Below are positions 1 to 9,513 of a stretch of DNA of 64,000 bases, piece by piece. Location: contig CAIKHO010000065.1 of the NCBI GenBank assembly GCA_903827245.1, forward strand, positions 1 to 64,000, given 5' to 3'. Position 1 is the stretch's first letter; every line of letters starts with the position of its first letter. A program made the translations under genes and the position numbers. This stretch comes from an uncultured Opitutia bacterium (GTDB lineage Bacteria > Verrucomicrobiota > Verrucomicrobiia > Opitutales > Opitutaceae). Below the pieces are notes generated by a model. The model made no database searches and was not told the DNA's origin. It saw only the letters and a program-made list of their open reading frames with translations.

Positions 1-402
1 ACCACGCAGACCTTCGATGTCGGCTTCGCCTGCGCGTTTCTCTACCACATGGTCGAGCCGGTCGAGGTGCTCGCCCTGCTCGCCCGCTGCTGCCGGCGCA
101 TTTTTCTCTGGACCGTGTTTTACGACGAGTCGCTGTTCGTGTAGCAGCCGGAAATGGCCCCGCGTTTCGGCCCGGGACGCGACCATGAGTTCGGCGGCTT
201 CCGGCACACCTTGTACCCGCATTATTACGGCAACGGCGTCGACTACCGGAAGTTTCTCGGCGGCACACAGCCCTCGTGCTGCTGGATGAAGGGCGCCGAG
301 GTGATCGCGGCCCTGCGTCATTTCGGTTTTGCCTCGATCGCGAGCCACGAGGAGGAAAATCCCTTCGGCAAGGCGATCTCCGTGGTGGCGGTGAAAGCGT
401 GA
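1..402 (+). pseudogene. SAM-dependent methyltransferase, C-terminal part, interrupted by TAG
   Basis: Frame 1 is open from the window edge and reads like the second half of a class I methyltransferase: FLYHMVEPVEVLALL followed by a hydrophobic strand, then the tail MKGAEVIAALRHFGF, a typical 'W(L/M)..(D/A)ll.aL...GF' ending of small-molecule methyltransferases. An in-frame TAG at 142-144 separates the two recognisable parts, and the frame is otherwise open to the TGA at 400-402. Either the gene is inactivated by one substitution (CAG to TAG would do it) or there is a base-call error. The 5' part lies outside the window. The location upstream of polysaccharide genes suggests a sugar or glycan methyltransferase, but the substrate cannot be read. 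Confidence 0.6.
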
Positions 403-439
403 TTTTCCCCTCGGTTGCGGCGAGGGCGGCTGCGCCGGT

Positions 440-526
440 AATTGGAAATTTGGAATTGGTTTCAGAAACACCGAAGCCAGACCACCGGTCGATTCCGGAC
501 CAATTCCAAATTCCCAACTCCCAATT
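440..526. repeat. Low-complexity imperfect palindrome
   Basis: AATTTGGAATTGGT at 447-460 is repeated inverted at 499-512, and the similarity continues outward on both sides with words of the 'aattggaa' type. It lies between the broken methyltransferase and the first YfhO-like gene. One of eight such structures in the window that share architecture but not sequence. Confidence 0.7.
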
Positions 527-593
527 CCCTCCGCCGGCGGCCGGCGGCAAAGAGTCTTGCCCTGACCATTGCCGTCCGCGCTAATGCGCTTTT

Positions 594-3500
594 GTGATGA
601 GAAAGTTTGTCCCCCCCTTGGCGCTGCTGTTCGCCGGCATTTTTTCCCTCGCCGCCAGCCTGCCCATCCTCACCACCGCGAAAGACCGGCCGGGATCCTA
701 TTTTTTCGAGGCCGAGCTCACGAGCAGCAGTCCCGGCAACGTGCAGCTGTTTTTCGACATCGGCCGCGGGATCAACGAGGCCGACTCCGTCTCCTTCCCC
801 CTCATCGTGCAAAAGGAGGCCGCGCTCTACCGCTTTCCCCTGCCCATGGGCACATGCCGGAACCTGCGCTTTGATCCCACCGACCGCGAGGGCGTGGTGA
901 CAGTGGCGAAGGCGCGAATCGTGGATCAGGGCGGGCACGTGGTGCGTGATTTCAAGCCGGGTGATTTTCACGGGGGGCAGCAAGTGGCGAGCGTGACGGA
1001 GGAAAACGGGCGGTTGAAGATTGTGACCACGCCCGCCGCGTTTGATGCCATGACCACCATCAGTCTGGGGAGTCCGGTCAAACTTGCCCTGAACTGGATT
1101 TCGGTCCTGCACACCCTTGTTCCCATCTGGATCGGCATTCTACTGGCCACCCTTCTCGTAAATCTGGTGGTGACCAGTGCCCGCGCGGCCCAAGTCTTGA
1201 CCCGGTTCGCCGCCTGGGCCGGCCTGAATCCGGTCAAGGCGATCCTGGGCGCCGCTGTCGCCGCCGTCACGGTGCAATGCCACCCAGTGTTGTTTTTCGG
1301 CAAGAGCTTTGTCTCGCCCAACAACAATGTCTATCTGCTCTACGACACTTTTCCCACGGTGCCCGGCTACGACAGCACGGACCTCGAGGATGCACGTGGC
1401 GCCGACGTGGGCGCAATGATGTGGCAGCACCTCTACTATCCCGTGGTCGCACGCGAGGCGCTTTTCACCCATGGCGAGCTCCCGCTCTGGAACCGCTACG
1501 ATCTCTGCGGCATTCCGCTGCTGGGCCAGGGCCAGTCCATGTTTGGCGACCCGCTCAACTGGCTGACAATCGCCGCAAAGGGCGCCACCTGGGCCTGGGA
1601 CACGCGGTTCCTGATCATCCGCGTGCTTTTCGCTTTTGGCACGGGGCTCGCCGTCTGGCTCCTCGTCCGCCACCTGGGCGCGGCCCTGCTCATCACCGCC
1701 AGCAGTGTCTTCATTGGATTTTTCGCCTTCCGGTTCAATCATCCCGCCATCCTGTCGGTCTGCTGGTCGCCGTGGGTGCTCGTGGCCTGGTGCTGGCTGC
1801 TTGAGGCCCGAACCCCGCGCGAACGCAACCTCAGCCTGCTGGCCCTCGTTGCCAGCCATTGGTGCATGATGACCAGCGGCACGATCAAGGAAGGCTACAT
1901 GCTCGCAGCCTGTCTCGATCTCGCCGGCGTTCTGCTCGTGCTGACGGCCGCGGGACCGTGGCACGAACGAACCGCCAAGCTGGGCGCCGCACTGGCGGCC
2001 GGCCTTGTGTTCATCCTGCTTTCCGCGCCCCTCTGGACCACGTTCCTCGATGCGCTGGGTAAATCCCAGACCCGCTATGACGTGCCGGGGGCCTCGCAAC
2101 TTTCCCCCTGGCTGCTGATCGGCTTTTTCGAGGATCTTTTCTACCGGCAGTTGCGGCCGGGCGAAGCCCACTTCGAGCCTTCCTCCAATTTTGTCGTGCT
2201 GTTTGGCGTGCTCTGGGCTCTCGCGAGCCTCCGGGAAACCGGGACCAACCGGCGTTTCACCGCCATGCTGCTCGCCACGCTGGTCCCGCTCGCCCTCGTG
2301 TTTGGCGTCGTGCCCGCCGACTGGATCGTGCGGCTGCCGTTTATCGCGAACATCATTCACGTCGACAACACCTTCTCCTGCCCACTGCTCATTCTTACCG
2401 CGGTCCTGGCGGGATTCGGGCTGGCGTCGGCCATCCGCCGGCTGCGCGAGCCGGGCTGGATCGTCGATTTTGGCTTTTTCTGCCTCCTACTCGCGGCCCT
2501 CACGGCGCTTTATTTCGGGTCGACCGGGCAAGCCCCCAAGAGCTCGTTTTTCCATGGCTACGTCCCGGCCCTTTTCCTGGCCGTCCTCGCCTGCCCCGCC
2601 GGCGCCTGGCTTGCCGCCCGACGGCAACAACGCGGGGCGCTGGCCGTGATCCTGGCCGGAGGTTTTGTGCTTCTCCTGTGGCGTCATGGACAATACCTGG
2701 CCACACCGTTCGACGCCTACGTCTTGAACCCCAAGGTGCGCGTCGATCTCGCCGCCCCCTCGCCGGCGGTGGCGCTGGTCAATTCGCAGATGAAGGATCC
2801 GTCGCGCACCGTCGGCCTGGGCTACAACCTTTTCCCCGGCTTCAACCAGATGTACGGCTGGGAATCCATCTATGGCGTGGATGCCGTGCGCAACAAATAC
2901 CTCGAGGAACTGGCCGACCTGACCCCGATGAAAAAGGTGGTCGACTGGATCGACGGGCCCATCGCCCAAGAAGATATCAAGGAGGCCCTGCCGATGCAGG
3001 ACCTGATGAATGTCCGCCACTATCTGGCCTCCCACCGGCCGGCCGCACGCGATTTGCCCGGACGACGCTGGCTGGCCAGCCTTGACCTCGACGTCTATGA
3101 AAGCCCCACCGCCTGGCCCCGGGCGTTCTTCACCGACACCCTTGCAACGTACCCCGCCGCCATCGATTTCGTGCATCTCACCTTGAACGGCGACCGGCGG
3201 CCTTTCGCCGCCGTGCAGGAAAAAGACCTGAAGGCCCTGCCGGCTTCAGCACGGCAACTGCCACGAAATCCGGGCACGCGGTCGGTCGCTCCGGCGTATG
3301 ACTATCACCTGACTTCCAACACCACTAGTTTTACGGTCGCCGCCACGGAGCCGGGCGTGATTGTCCTGTCCGAGTCCTATTATCCGGGTGATTTCGAGGT
3401 TAAGCTCAACGACGCACCTGCCGACTACTTCCGGGTCAACCATGCCTTCAAGGGCGTCTACGTCGATCATCCCGGCATCTACCACGTCACCTTCCGCTAC

Positions 3501-3614
3501 TGGCCCGAACACCTGACCCTCGGTCTCTGGTTGTGCGCCGCAGGCATCGTGATCGGCGGCGGCGCACCGGCACTTGAATGGTACCTGCGGCAATCCCGCG
3601 CCTCGCGGGCCTGA
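594..3614 (+). CDS. YfhO-like polytopic membrane protein (GT-C type glycosyltransferase candidate), copy 1
   Basis: A 1006-residue protein with an N-terminal hydrophobic segment, a beta-rich extracytoplasmic stretch to about residue 165, then many hydrophobic segments. Around residues 293-320 it has the ELPLWNRYDLCGIPLLGQGQ type motif that marks the YfhO family (plW..y...G.P...), and near residue 924 the YYPGDFEVKLND motif of the family's C-terminal beta domain. YfhO proteins are inferred GT-C transferases that add sugars from lipid-phosphate donors to cell-envelope polymers. The next gene is a full-length paralogue starting one base after this stop, so they are surely co-transcribed. Length exceeds the roughly 850-900 residues usual for YfhO because of the N-terminal domain. 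Start at ATG 594; ATG 597 is equally possible. Confidence 0.85.
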   Translation: MMRKFVPPLALLFAGIFSLAASLPILTTAKDRPGSYFFEAELTSSSPGNVQLFFDIGRGINEADSVSFPLIVQKEAALYRFPLPMGTCRNLRFDPTDREGVVTVAKARIVDQGGHVVRDFKPGDFHGGQQVASVTEENGRLKIVTTPAAFDAMTTISLGSPVKLALNWISVLHTLVPIWIGILLATLLVNLVVTSARAAQVLTRFAAWAGLNPVKAILGAAVAAVTVQCHPVLFFGKSFVSPNNNVYLLYDTFPTVPGYDSTDLEDARGADVGAMMWQHLYYPVVAREALFTHGELPLWNRYDLCGIPLLGQGQSMFGDPLNWLTIAAKGATWAWDTRFLIIRVLFAFGTGLAVWLLVRHLGAALLITASSVFIGFFAFRFNHPAILSVCWSPWVLVAWCWLLEARTPRERNLSLLALVASHWCMMTSGTIKEGYMLAACLDLAGVLLVLTAAGPWHERTAKLGAALAAGLVFILLSAPLWTTFLDALGKSQTRYDVPGASQLSPWLLIGFFEDLFYRQLRPGEAHFEPSSNFVVLFGVLWALASLRETGTNRRFTAMLLATLVPLALVFGVVPADWIVRLPFIANIIHVDNTFSCPLLILTAVLAGFGLASAIRRLREPGWIVDFGFFCLLLAALTALYFGSTGQAPKSSFFHGYVPALFLAVLACPAGAWLAARRQQRGALAVILAGGFVLLLWRHGQYLATPFDAYVLNPKVRVDLAAPSPAVALVNSQMKDPSRTVGLGYNLFPGFNQMYGWESIYGVDAVRNKYLEELADLTPMKKVVDWIDGPIAQEDIKEALPMQDLMNVRHYLASHRPAARDLPGRRWLASLDLDVYESPTAWPRAFFTDTLATYPAAIDFVHLTLNGDRRPFAAVQEKDLKALPASARQLPRNPGTRSVAPAYDYHLTSNTTSFTVAATEPGVIVLSESYYPGDFEVKLNDAPADYFRVNHAFKGVYVDHPGIYHVTFRYWPEHLTLGLWLCAAGIVIGGGAPALEWYLRQSRASRA

Positions 3615-3615
3615 C

Positions 3616-6600
3616 ATGCCGCCTTCCCCCAAGCCGTGGCTGGACTTCCGGGCCGCCCTCCTGGCCCTTCTCCTCGCCGTGGCGGCGGCCCTGCCGCTGG
3701 TGACGACGAGCGCCACCCGCCGCGACTTCTACTTCTTTGATGTCACCCTGACCTCGGATGCGGCGGGCATGACCCAGTTTTTCTGGGATCTGGGTCATGG
3801 AAACAATGAATCAGACTCTTCGGTCCAGCCTTTGCGGATTGAACGAAAGCCCGTCGTTTACCGCTTCATGGTCCCGCCGGGTGTGATTCGCGGCTTCCGG
3901 TTCGATCCCATTGACCGACCCGGCCGGCTTTCGATCAGCCACGCCCGCATCGTCGACATTCACGGTCACCTCGTGCGGGAGTTCAAGCCGGGTGAGTTCA
4001 AGCCGAACGCGCAGGTGCGCGAACTGACAACCCAGGGAGATACCTTAACCTGCGTGACCACACCCGACGCGTATGATCCGTTTCTTGATTTGGCTCTTAC
4101 CGAGCCGCTTTTTCTCCCGATCCTGAGCTGGATGAAGTTTCGGGCCGCGTTGCCGCTCGGTCTCTCCGTATTGTTGTTTGGCCTTCTGCTAAGCAGTCCC
4201 CGCCTGACCGGTTTGTTGCGGCCGCACGCGGCATCGCCGGCGCGCTGGCTGGCCGCCCGGCCCCGCACCACGGTCCTGCTGGTGGCGACGCTGGTCGTGG
4301 CCGTCCAGTCTCACCCTGTGATTTTTGGCGGACGGAGCTTCGTGTCTCCCAACAACGGATCGCTGATGCTTTACAGCAATCTGCCGACGCTGCCCAAGTC
4401 CACGGACGCGGAGTATGCCGATACCATGGGTTCGGATGTCGGGGCCATGCTGTTTAATTTCATTTATTATCCGATGGTGCAGCGGGACGCGCTGCTGCAT
4501 CACGGCGAACTGCCGCTGTGGAACCGGTACGACATGGCCGGCGAGCCCCTGCTCGGCCAGGGACAATCGATGTTCGGCGATCCGTTCAACGTCCTGACCA
4601 TTCTCGCCGACGGCGCAGGATGGGCGTGGGATGTGCGCTTTTTGATCGCACACTGGCTGCTCGCCGCGGGGATTGGCCTGACCGTCTGGCTGCTGACGCG
4701 GCATTTGGCGGCGTCGGTCCTTGTGACCATTGGCGCAGGGTTCATCGGTTTTTTCACGTTCCGCATCAACCACCCGGCCAACTTCAGCGTAGGCTACGCG
4801 CCGTGGATTCTCGTCGCGTGGGTGGGGCTCATTCAAACCCGCACCACGCGCGGGGAAGCGGGCTGGCTCGGCGTGCTGCTGCTAGCCAACTGGATTGAAT
4901 TTTCCAGCGGGACCATGAAGGAGGCCAGCATGCTCATGGCCTGCCTCAATCTGGCCGGCGTGTTGCTGGTGCTTTTCACACCCTTGGCCGCGAGCCACCG
5001 CGCCCGGCTGCTCCTCCTCGCCACCGCGACGGGTGGAGTCTTCCTGCTGCTCGCGGCACCCCTCTGGATGTCGTTTCTTTCGGCCCTGCGCCACTCCGTC
5101 ACCGCCTATGACGTCCCCCAGGCCCAGACATTCTCGCTGACGCAGTTCATCGGAATATTCGACGACATATTTTACCGCCAGAAATGGACAGGCGAATGGG
5201 TGGTGGCACCGGCGCTCAATGCGTTGCTCCTCCTGGGCGTGCTGGCTTGGCTCACCAGCCCATCGGCCTGGCGGCGCGACCGCACGGGACTCGCGCTCCT
5301 CCTTGCCGCAGTCGTGCCATGGGCCTTCGCATTTGGCGTCGTGCCACCGGCTGTGATCGTGAAGATCCCCTTCATCGGCAACATCTGGCATGTGGGCAAT
5401 ACGTTCTCCTGCCCGCTGCTCATCCTTTTCGCCGTGCTGGCCGGGTGCGGTTTCCGCGAGGCCCTGACCCAAGCCGCCCAGCCGGGCTGGTGGTGGCGAT
5501 TCGCCATCGCCGTGGGGCTGGCTGCAGGGCTGGCCGGAACATTTTTCCGCGCGACCCGCGATTTCCCCAAAAGTGCCTTTTTCGCAGGTTATGCTCCCGC
5601 CCTGGCCTTGGCCGCGCTGGCCCTGCCGCTGGGTGCACGTTGGGTGGCGCGCTCCAAGTCGACCAATGCCCTGCATGTCGTGCTCATTCTCGCGGTTCCC
5701 CTGCTCCTCTGGCGCCACAGCCAGTATCTATGGTCGTCCTTCAACCACTATGTCTTCACCCCGGGCGCACGAGTCGATTTTCACGCCCCTTCGGCCGCCG
5801 CCGAGGTCGTGGACCGGCAGGGTGCCGCGGAGCCATCCCGTGTGATCGGCCTGCAGAACAATTTGTTTCCTGACTACAACGTGGCCCTGCATTGGGAAAG
5901 CCTGTACGGGGTCGACGCGGTGCGCAGCGGCGTTTACCTCGAGTTTGCCGCCGCCCTGCACATGGGCCGCGTCTGGCAGTGGGACGGAGGCACCGCGGAA
6001 AGCGATGCGATCACCCTGCAGCCCGTTCACGACCTGCTGAACGTCAGCCATTATCTGGCCGACCACACCAGTCCGCCGCACAACATTCCACGGCTTCAAC
6101 TGCTCGCACAGCGCGACCTGGATGTTTACGTCAGCCCGTCAGCGTGGCCGCGGGCCTTTTTTACCGACCGGCTTGCGATCTACGACAAGATGCTAGAGTT
6201 CGTCACCTTGGTGCATACGGGTGACGGCCGGCCTTTCGCCGCGGTGCAAGCCGACGAGAATAACCCGCCGGCCCTTCCCGCAGATCTCACGGACCGCACG
6301 GTCCACGCGGCCTCCGACTACCGCCTGACATCCAATACCACCTCCTTTGTCATTGATGCGCCGGGGCCTGGCGTGGCGGTGCTGACCGAGACGTTTTACC
6401 CCGGCGACTTTAAAGTCACGATGGACGGACGCCCGACGGACTATTTCCGGGTCAATCACGCCTTCAAAGGTGTGCGTATTGACCGTGCCGGGCGGCACGT
6501 CATCACCTTCGCCTACTGGCCAGAGCATTTCACGCTGTCATTACTGCTGGCGGCGGCCGGTTTTGTACTCGCCGCCTTCGGATCCATCTGGCTCTGGAGG

Positions 6601-6645
6601 CGCGATGGAAAAAAGAGTAGCATTCAGGCTTTCTCCGCAGCATGA
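3616..6645 (+). CDS. YfhO-like polytopic membrane protein, copy 2
   Basis: A 1009-residue paralogue of the preceding gene, collinear over its whole length: same N-terminal beta region, same ELPLWNRYDMAGEPLLGQGQ motif, same NVSHYLADH and SPSAWPRAFFTD segments, same C-terminal YPGDFKVTMDG domain. I chose ATG 3616 because it directly follows the previous stop (TGA-C-ATG) and is followed by a short basic/proline stretch and a hydrophobic signal-anchor; a start further upstream would overlap copy 1. The two copies have diverged well beyond recent duplication, so they may form a heteromer or handle different sugars. Specific activity cannot be assigned. Confidence 0.85.
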   Translation: MPPSPKPWLDFRAALLALLLAVAAALPLVTTSATRRDFYFFDVTLTSDAAGMTQFFWDLGHGNNESDSSVQPLRIERKPVVYRFMVPPGVIRGFRFDPIDRPGRLSISHARIVDIHGHLVREFKPGEFKPNAQVRELTTQGDTLTCVTTPDAYDPFLDLALTEPLFLPILSWMKFRAALPLGLSVLLFGLLLSSPRLTGLLRPHAASPARWLAARPRTTVLLVATLVVAVQSHPVIFGGRSFVSPNNGSLMLYSNLPTLPKSTDAEYADTMGSDVGAMLFNFIYYPMVQRDALLHHGELPLWNRYDMAGEPLLGQGQSMFGDPFNVLTILADGAGWAWDVRFLIAHWLLAAGIGLTVWLLTRHLAASVLVTIGAGFIGFFTFRINHPANFSVGYAPWILVAWVGLIQTRTTRGEAGWLGVLLLANWIEFSSGTMKEASMLMACLNLAGVLLVLFTPLAASHRARLLLLATATGGVFLLLAAPLWMSFLSALRHSVTAYDVPQAQTFSLTQFIGIFDDIFYRQKWTGEWVVAPALNALLLLGVLAWLTSPSAWRRDRTGLALLLAAVVPWAFAFGVVPPAVIVKIPFIGNIWHVGNTFSCPLLILFAVLAGCGFREALTQAAQPGWWWRFAIAVGLAAGLAGTFFRATRDFPKSAFFAGYAPALALAALALPLGARWVARSKSTNALHVVLILAVPLLLWRHSQYLWSSFNHYVFTPGARVDFHAPSAAAEVVDRQGAAEPSRVIGLQNNLFPDYNVALHWESLYGVDAVRSGVYLEFAAALHMGRVWQWDGGTAESDAITLQPVHDLLNVSHYLADHTSPPHNIPRLQLLAQRDLDVYVSPSAWPRAFFTDRLAIYDKMLEFVTLVHTGDGRPFAAVQADENNPPALPADLTDRTVHAASDYRLTSNTTSFVIDAPGPGVAVLTETFYPGDFKVTMDGRPTDYFRVNHAFKGVRIDRAGRHVITFAYWPEHFTLSLLLAAAGFVLAAFGSIWLWRRDGKKSSIQAFSAA

Positions 6646-6704
6646 CGGTGGGTTCCAAATTGATGAAACCTCTCTCCCGTCCGATCAGCGGAACCTAATT
6701 TCGC

Positions 6705-8363
6705 ATGTACCACCGGAGCTGCCCGATCTGCTCGGGCAAACGCACTGCCTATGCCTTTTCACACGAGGGTTACCGCATCTGCCGGTGCGACGATTGCACG
6801 TTCATGTTCGTCAACCCGCAGCCCTCGGACGAGGTGCTGGCGAAGATCTACAACGAGACATATTTCATCGGCTCCATCTCCGGCGAGTCCGACATTGCGC
6901 AGGACGTCAAGCGGGCCACGGCGCGGCATTACCTGCGGCTGATGGAACTCTATGCCGGCAGCCCGCTGCGCGGGCGGGTGCTCGAAATCGGCTGCGGCCG
7001 GGGTGAGTTGATTTTCGAGGCAGTGGAGCACGGGCTCGAGGCGGTGGGCGTGGAATATGCCGAGGCCTCGGCCAGTCAGGCCCGCGCCCTGGTGGACGGC
7101 CACGCCAAGATCCTGACCGGGGACATCGATTCGGCCGATCTGCCGGCCGCCTCGTTCGACTACTGCGTTTTTGCCGACGTGATCGAGCACGTGCGCGATC
7201 CCGCCGCCTTCATCGAGCAGGTGTGGCGGATCCTCAAGCCCGGCGGCATGGTCTTCATCGCCACGCCCTCGATCGATTCCCCGACTGCCCGGTTCATGCG
7301 GGAGAACTGGATGGAATTCAAACTCGAGCACCTGTCCTACTTCAACCGCCACACCCTCGACCAGCTGCTGCACCGGCATCATTTCTCCGACATCCAGACC
7401 GGCGCCGGCTACAAGGTCCTGACCCTCGATTACATTGGCTCGCATTTCCAGCGCTACCCGGTGGGCGGCGTCCTGGGCCTCGTCCCCAAGGCTCTCCGGA
7501 TGCTACCGGCCGGGATGCGGGAGGAACCGCGCTTCTTCCGTTCCAGCGGCATCATCGCCTGCGCAACCAAGGGCCCGCGGCATCCCGTCCGCCGGCTTTC
7601 CATCATTGTGCCGGTCTACAACGAGGCCGCAACCGTCACCGAGCTCCTTCAGCTGCTGGAGGCCAAGGTCCTGGACGGCTTGGAGAAGGAAATCATCCTG
7701 GTCGAAAGCAACTCCACCGACGGCAGCCGGGAGATTGTCCAGCGCTATGCCGGTCGCGAGGGCTGGAAGGTCATCCTGCAGGACAAGGCCCGGGGCAAGG
7801 GCTTCGCCGTCCGCGAGGGTCTGGCACAGGCGACCGGCGATTACGTCCTGATCCAGGACTCCGACCTCGAATATGACCTCGAGGATTACGATGTCCTGCT
7901 GGAGCCGCTGCTGGCCGGACGCGAGTCGTTCGTTCTGGGCGCCCGGCATGGCAAGCGTCCGTGGTGGAAGCTGCGCCGTTTCAGCGACCGGCCCGCCTCG
8001 GCCCTCCTGCTCAACTTCGGCCACTACCTCTTCGCCACGGCGATCAACGTGATGTTCGGCCTGCGGCTGCGCGATCCCTTCACCATGTACAAGGTCTTCC
8101 GCCGCGACTGCATTTACGGCCTGAAGTTCGAGTGCAACCGCTTCGATTTCGACTACGAGTTGCTGCTGAAACTTGTGCTCCGGGGCTACCGCCCGATCGA
8201 GATCGCCGTGAACTACCGCTCCCGCTCCTTCTCCGAGGGCAAGAAGGTCCGTTTCATCCAGGACCCCCTGCTCTGGATCAAGGCCCTTTACCGTCTGCGC
8301 TTCCGCACCCCGCGCTCCGACCTCAGCAGCCTCGCCCGGGAGGCCCAGCGCGGCATCCTTTGA
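6705..8363 (+). CDS. Fusion protein: zinc-ribbon SAM methyltransferase + family 2 glycosyltransferase
   Basis: 552 residues with two enzymes in one chain. Residues 1-50 carry CPIC and CRCDDC cysteine pairs, a zinc ribbon as in Methyltransf_13/23 proteins; motif I LEIGCGRGE is near residue 92 and YCVFADVIEHVRDP near 150, giving a class I methyltransferase to about 285. From about residue 297 LSIIVPVYNEAA begins a GT2 domain with ILVESNSTDGS and IQDSDLEYD (acidic metal/nucleotide-sugar site), resembling polyprenyl-phosphate mannosyl/glucosyl transferases, without evident C-terminal membrane helices. It probably transfers a sugar to a lipid carrier or glycan and methylates a related substrate. 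It follows the YfhO pair by 59 bases and precedes an epimerase by 20 bases, so it is likely in the same operon. Confidence 0.85.
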   Translation: MYHRSCPICSGKRTAYAFSHEGYRICRCDDCTFMFVNPQPSDEVLAKIYNETYFIGSISGESDIAQDVKRATARHYLRLMELYAGSPLRGRVLEIGCGRGELIFEAVEHGLEAVGVEYAEASASQARALVDGHAKILTGDIDSADLPAASFDYCVFADVIEHVRDPAAFIEQVWRILKPGGMVFIATPSIDSPTARFMRENWMEFKLEHLSYFNRHTLDQLLHRHHFSDIQTGAGYKVLTLDYIGSHFQRYPVGGVLGLVPKALRMLPAGMREEPRFFRSSGIIACATKGPRHPVRRLSIIVPVYNEAATVTELLQLLEAKVLDGLEKEIILVESNSTDGSREIVQRYAGREGWKVILQDKARGKGFAVREGLAQATGDYVLIQDSDLEYDLEDYDVLLEPLLAGRESFVLGARHGKRPWWKLRRFSDRPASALLLNFGHYLFATAINVMFGLRLRDPFTMYKVFRRDCIYGLKFECNRFDFDYELLLKLVLRGYRPIEIAVNYRSRSFSEGKKVRFIQDPLLWIKALYRLRFRTPRSDLSSLAREAQRGIL

Positions 8364-8383
8364 ACCTTCCTTCCTAACTGACC

Positions 8384-9448
8384 ATGCCCAAGATTCTACT
8401 CGTCACCGGTTCGTCGGGCCTGATCGGCTCCGAAGTCTGCCAGTATTTTGCCCGCGAGCTCGGCTACACGGTGCATGGCCTCGACAACAACCAGCGTGCC
8501 GTCTTTTTCGGCCCCCAGGGCGACACCCGCTGGAACCAGCAGCGGCTCGCCCGCGAGCTGCCCGGTTTCGTGCACCATGAGCTCGATATCCGTGACCGCA
8601 CCGGGGTCCTCGCGCTCGTCAAGTCGGTCCGGCCCGACGCCATCGTCCATACCGCCGCGCAGCCGAGCCACGATCGCGCCGCGGCCATCCCGTTCGACGA
8701 CTTTGATACGAATGCTGTCGGCACGCTCAATTTGCTCGAGGCGGCCCGGCAGGCCTGCCCCGAGTCGCCGTTCGTGCACATGAGCACGAACAAGGTTTAC
8801 GGCGACGCGCCCAACCGCATCGCGCTCCAGGAACTCCCCACGCGTTGGGACTACGCCGATCCGTCCTATGAGCATGGCATCGCCGAGACCTTTACGATCG
8901 ACCAGTCAAAGCATTCTCTTTTCGGGGCGTCCAAGGTCGCCGCTGATGTCATGGTGCAGGAATACGGCCGCTACTTCAATCTGCCGTCCTGCTGCCTGCG
9001 CGGCGGCTGCCTCACCGGCCCGAACCACAGCGGCGTCGAGCTGCACGGTTTCCTCAGCTACCTCGTGAAGTGCAATCTGGAGGGCCGTGAATACAAGGTT
9101 TTCGGCTACAAGGGCAAACAGGTGCGCGACAACATCCACTCGCTCGATGTCGCGCGGTTCATCGCGGCGTTTGTCGCCGCCCCGCGCCCCGGCGAGGTCT
9201 ACAATCTGGGTGGCGGCAAGGCCAACAGCACCTCGATCATCGAGGCATTCAAGCTGGCGGAAAAATTCACCGGCCGGCCGCAGCTCTTCAGCTACCTCGA
9301 CCATAACCGCCTCGGGGACCATATCTGCTACTACAGCGACTTGCGCAAAATGCGCGCCCACTATCCCTCCTGGGACATCACCCAGTCGCTCGAGGAGACG
9401 GTCCGCCAGATCGTCGCCGCCTGGCGGGAGCGGCCGCCCGGCCCGTAA
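8384..9448 (+). CDS. NAD-dependent epimerase/dehydratase, CDP-paratose 2-epimerase-like
   Basis: 354-residue extended SDR. The Rossmann motif is [14 protein letters not shown] at the N terminus; the active-site strand MSTNKVYGD is near residue 130. The overall pattern ([38 protein letters not shown]) is what I recall of the CDP-paratose 2-epimerase-like subfamily. The position normally holding the catalytic Tyr of YxxxK is Phe180 (F-G-A-S-K184), so the catalytic mechanism or substrate may differ from the classical enzymes. It starts 20 bases after the methyltransferase-GT2 fusion. Substrate is inferred to be a nucleotide sugar; CDP is a guess from family resemblance. Confidence 0.82.
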   Translation: MPKILLVTGSSGLIGSEVCQYFARELGYTVHGLDNNQRAVFFGPQGDTRWNQQRLARELPGFVHHELDIRDRTGVLALVKSVRPDAIVHTAAQPSHDRAAAIPFDDFDTNAVGTLNLLEAARQACPESPFVHMSTNKVYGDAPNRIALQELPTRWDYADPSYEHGIAETFTIDQSKHSLFGASKVAADVMVQEYGRYFNLPSCCLRGGCLTGPNHSGVELHGFLSYLVKCNLEGREYKVFGYKGKQVRDNIHSLDVARFIAAFVAAPRPGEVYNLGGGKANSTSIIEAFKLAEKFTGRPQLFSYLDHNRLGDHICYYSDLRKMRAHYPSWDITQSLEETVRQIVAAWRERPPGP

Positions 9449-9513
9449 TCTCGCCGGGGTGGTTTGACGAGAGTTTGACGTATCCTTGGGTGGCGTCCAC
9501 CGTCTCCAGCAAC

